NCBI RefSeq assembly: GCF_004965515.1
Contig: NZ_SSHH01000001.1
Location: 1,264,444 to 1,309,035, forward strand
DNA: 44,592 nucleotides
From: Alteraurantiacibacter aquimixticola
Lineage (GTDB): Bacteria; Pseudomonadota; Alphaproteobacteria; Sphingomonadales; Sphingomonadaceae
Direction of reading: 5' to 3'
Below are positions 42,465 through 44,592 of this stretch, piece by piece (position 1 is the first letter of the stretch; each line of letters begins with the position of its first letter). The notes under the pieces were generated by a model, which saw nothing but the letters and a program-made list of their open reading frames with translations, was not told where the DNA came from and did not search any database. Both the position numbers and the translations under genes were made by a program.

Positions 42465-43319
42465 TCAGGCCAGGACCTTTTCGCTATTTTCCAGCAGCAC
42501 GGTGGCAGCCGCCGTGTTCGAAATGGGCACGTGGTAATTGCTGGCGAGCTCCCGCACCTTGCCACCCAGCGCGCCGCGAGCGGCGATCCAGTTGAGGATT
42601 TCCACCCCCTGGCTGCCCGCCAGCTCCACGATATCGAGCGTGTCATGCTGCAGCAGCGCTTCGGGATCGGGGGCGAGGTTGCTCAGGCAGAACTTGTCAT
42701 AATCGGTGTTGATATGGCCCGCACGCTCGCCTTCCAGCTGATGCGAGAGGCCGCCAGTGCCGAACACCACCACCTTTTCCTCGCCGCCCCAGCTTTCGAT
42801 CGCGCGGCCCACTGCCTTGCCCAGCTCGTGGCAGCGCTTGGGGCTGGGGAGGGGATGCTGCACCGTGTTGATGGCGATAGGCACCAGCTTCACTGGGAAG
42901 GCATCGGAACCGGGCCAGCACAGCTCGAAGGGCACCGCTACCGCGTGATCGACCAGCATGGACTGGCAGGTGACGGGATCGAACTCGCTCGCCACCACCT
43001 GCTCGATAATATGCCAGGAAAGGTCGGGATGGCCGGGATAGGGACGCTCGAAGGCGATGCCCCAGCCTTCATCCTCATGCTTGTATTCGGGTGCCGCGCC
43101 GATGGCGAAGGTCGGCATCTTGTCGAGGAAGAAGTTGAGACCGTGATCGTTGTAGAACACCACCGCCACATCCGGCTTCTCCTCGGCCAGGAACTTGTGG
43201 ACCGGGGCGAAGCCATCGAAGAAGGGCTTCCAGTAGGGATCCTGCTGCAGCCCCTTGGCGATCGCATTGCCGATGCCGGGGACGTGGCTGGTGAAGATGC
43301 CACCGCAAATCTGGCTCAT
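42465..43319 (-). CDS. ligB: Protocatechuate 4,5-dioxygenase beta-subunit (LigB-like)
   Basis: LigB carries the iron site of class III extradiol dioxygenases, which open catechol rings meta to the hydroxyls. The 284-residue product has the expected iron ligands: His in 'FTSHVPGIGNAI', His in 'VFYNDHGLNFF' and a C-terminal Glu in 'LDIVELAGSQGVEIL'. 'GTGGLSHQLEGERAG' contains the catalytic-base histidine. It is the second gene after ligA, overlapping it by ATGA. The substrate may be protocatechuate or a close relative such as gallate or methylgallate; sequence alone cannot decide. Confidence 0.92.
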   Translation of the reverse strand: MSQICGGIFTSHVPGIGNAIAKGLQQDPYWKPFFDGFAPVHKFLAEEKPDVAVVFYNDHGLNFFLDKMPTFAIGAAPEYKHEDEGWGIAFERPYPGHPDLSWHIIEQVVASEFDPVTCQSMLVDHAVAVPFELCWPGSDAFPVKLVPIAINTVQHPLPSPKRCHELGKAVGRAIESWGGEEKVVVFGTGGLSHQLEGERAGHINTDYDKFCLSNLAPDPEALLQHDTLDIVELAGSQGVEILNWIAARGALGGKVRELASNYHVPISNTAAATVLLENSEKVLA

Positions 43320-43723
43320 GCCGCTTCTCCCAGCCGGTCCGCAACGTGGGTTTCGGTCATCGCATGGCTCAGCAGCGCGGCCTTGAAATCCTCGAGCGTC
43401 ATGCCCGTCTGCAAGGCGCCGAGGTCCTGGACGTTGAGGCCGAGGATGCCGGCCAGCTTGGCAAGGTAATAGACGTTGCCGCCGGCTGCGAGCATGCCCA
43501 GCACGTCACGGTTGCGCACGGCTTGGCGCTGCGCTTCGGTAAGGTTGAAGCGGTCCATATAGCCCTCTTCATCGGCGACGAAGGCCTTGCGGTTCGGCTC
43601 GCTGTTGAAGGAATAGCACATGGCATTGAGCGCATAGCCATCCTGCGCGGCATCGCCATCGAAGACGATGGTGCCGGGAATGGCGCGTTTTTCCTGCGCT
43701 GCTGGACTTGCCTGTCCGGACAT
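43316..43723 (-). CDS. ligA: Protocatechuate 4,5-dioxygenase alpha-subunit (LigA-like)
   Basis: LigA is the small subunit that caps the LigB active site. The 135-residue product has the family patterns 'LNAMCYSFNSEPNRKAFV', 'ADEEGYMDRFNLTEAQ', 'AVRNRDVLGMLAAGGNVYYL' and 'DFKAALLSHAMTE'. GGAGGGTG lies just before its ATG. The stop overlaps the ligB ATG (43316-43319). The divergent otsB starts 149 bases away, so a promoter is expected in that gap. Confidence 0.93.
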   Translation of the reverse strand: MSGQASPAAQEKRAIPGTIVFDGDAAQDGYALNAMCYSFNSEPNRKAFVADEEGYMDRFNLTEAQRQAVRNRDVLGMLAAGGNVYYLAKLAGILGLNVQDLGALQTGMTLEDFKAALLSHAMTETHVADRLGEAA

Positions 43724-43871
43724 TGGTCACCCTCCTATTGGATGATGCCTCTTTGCTGCGGCGGAAGGTGAGAGTCGTTGCGCTGGGTCAAATGCTGGAT
43801 TGTGGGCGAAGCCGTTCCGGAAAGCATTGATGCATTGACCAATTCGGCTCGCGCTTTATTGCAGTGCAGCA

Positions 43872-44592
43872 ATGTCTGTTAAAAAGACGATCCCTGATGC
43901 GCCCAGCCTCGGCACCTTGCTGTCCGATGGGCCCATGTCGCTCTTCCTCGATTTCGACGGAACGCTGGTGGATATCGCGCCTACGCCCGATAGCATCCAT
44001 GTGCCGCAGGGGCTTTCGTCAGGGCTTCGCGTACTGGCCGAGCGGCTCGAAGGACGTCTCGCACTGGTCAGCGGGCGCGGCATCGCCGATATCGAGGGGC
44101 ATACGGGTCCGCTGCCGATCGCGCGTGCCGGATCGCATGGCGCGGATATGCGCCTGCCCGACGGGTCCCTGCTGGCTGATGCGCCCGCTGCTTTTCCCTC
44201 TGCGGCGAGAGAGGAACTCGAAACATTCGCCAATGCACAGGGCTTTTCGCTGGAAGAGAAGCCGCATGGCGCTGCGCTGCATTATCGTGCCGATCCCTCG
44301 CTCGAAGACCGGGGGCTGGCCTTCGCTGCCGAAGTGGCGGACACTCACGGCCTTGCTATCAAGCGGGGCAAGTGCGTGATCGAACTGGTGCATAAGGGAG
44401 CAGACAAGGGCGCGGCCGTGCGCGCCTTCATGGCGCATGCGAGCTTTGCCGGATCGCGCCCCTTCTTTCTCGGCGACGACGTGACCGACGAGGATGGCTT
44501 CGCTGCCGTCATGGCGCTGGGCGGGGCGGGCATATTGGTGGGCGACCGCGAGCCGACGCAGGCGAGTTATCAATTGGACGATCCGGCAGCCG
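43872..44592 (+). CDS. otsB: Trehalose-6-phosphate phosphatase, N-terminal part (3' end outside window)
   Basis: OtsB removes the phosphate from trehalose-6-phosphate. The 240 visible residues start MSVKKTIPDAPSLGTLLSD and have the HAD phosphatase motif DxDGT in 'MSLFLDFDGTLVDIAPTPD'. They also have 'LALVSGRGIADIE', 'KRGKCVIELVHKGADKG' and 'FFLGDDVTDEDGF', the typical OtsB blocks. The frame continues past the window end. No strong ribosome site is visible before the ATG at 43872. In sphingomonads otsB is usually followed by a glucoamylase-like gene and otsA, which would lie outside the window. Confidence 0.93.
   Translation, partial: MSVKKTIPDAPSLGTLLSDGPMSLFLDFDGTLVDIAPTPDSIHVPQGLSSGLRVLAERLEGRLALVSGRGIADIEGHTGPLPIARAGSHGADMRLPDGSLLADAPAAFPSAAREELETFANAQGFSLEEKPHGAALHYRADPSLEDRGLAFAAEVADTHGLAIKRGKCVIELVHKGADKGAAVRAFMAHASFAGSRPFFLGDDVTDEDGFAAVMALGGAGILVGDREPTQASYQLDDPAA

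Noticed and set aside
1..44592. CRISPR array, prophage, integrase or insertion sequence
   Set aside because: No regularly spaced direct repeats, no transposase or integrase motif and no attachment-site duplication were seen on either strand.

Overview
The window looks like chromosomal DNA from an alphaproteobacterium of the Sphingomonadales, most likely an Erythrobacteraceae member (Erythrobacter/Altererythrobacter-like). This is an inference from GC-rich coding sequence, the sphingomonad-style TonB-dependent receptor, cbb3 oxidase proteins that read like Erythrobacter ones from memory, LigAB-type ring-cleavage genes and a 'CGTCATTGCGAG' repeat. The DNA is densely coded. Many neighbours overlap by ATGA, GTGA or TTGA, and no gap between genes exceeds about 260 bases. 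No insertion sequence, phage, CRISPR array or rRNA was found.

Left part (1-11000): the end of a Kup potassium transporter; a minus-strand run of housekeeping genes (small membrane protein, yciB, ftsY, mtaB, dapF); a GGDEF-EAL signalling protein; an EVE-domain protein tail-to-tail with a thiamine-diphosphate enzyme; a small unknown protein tail-to-tail with an LplT-like MFS transporter; and pgsA. Centre-left (10958-19404): an OmpR-type regulator and histidine kinase on the minus strand. Divergent from them is an accessory-looking block made of a DUF8021-like lipoprotein, a small periplasmic protein, a 1084-residue TonB-dependent receptor and a second DUF8021-like secreted protein. An inverted-repeat-rich stretch lies between the receptor and the last gene.

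Centre (19431-29718): an oxyR-like regulator with rnd, an unknown protein with a disordered tail, aspS, a periplasmic repeat protein, acpP-fabF-mltG, a 2H phosphoesterase, a membrane protein with a cyclic-nucleotide-binding-like fold, and tRNA-Met(CAU) with a recognisable promoter.

Right part (29789-44592): a micro-aerobic respiration island. It holds an FNR-type iron-sulfur regulator, ompW, the complete cbb3 set ccoNOQP-GHIS with a small cysteine-rich gene appended, and hemN. Two FNR-box-like sites (TTGA-N6-TCAA) precede ccoN, so the neighbouring regulator probably switches the oxidase on at low oxygen. After a bidirectional terminator come a carotenoid-oxygenase-family gene and ligAB (extradiol ring cleavage), both minus strand, and finally the start of otsB (trehalose-phosphatase), cut by the window end.

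The parts least explained by known biology are the DUF8021/TonB-receptor block with its folded intergenic element, the tandem FNR boxes, and the cysteine-rich gene at the end of the cbb3 operon.
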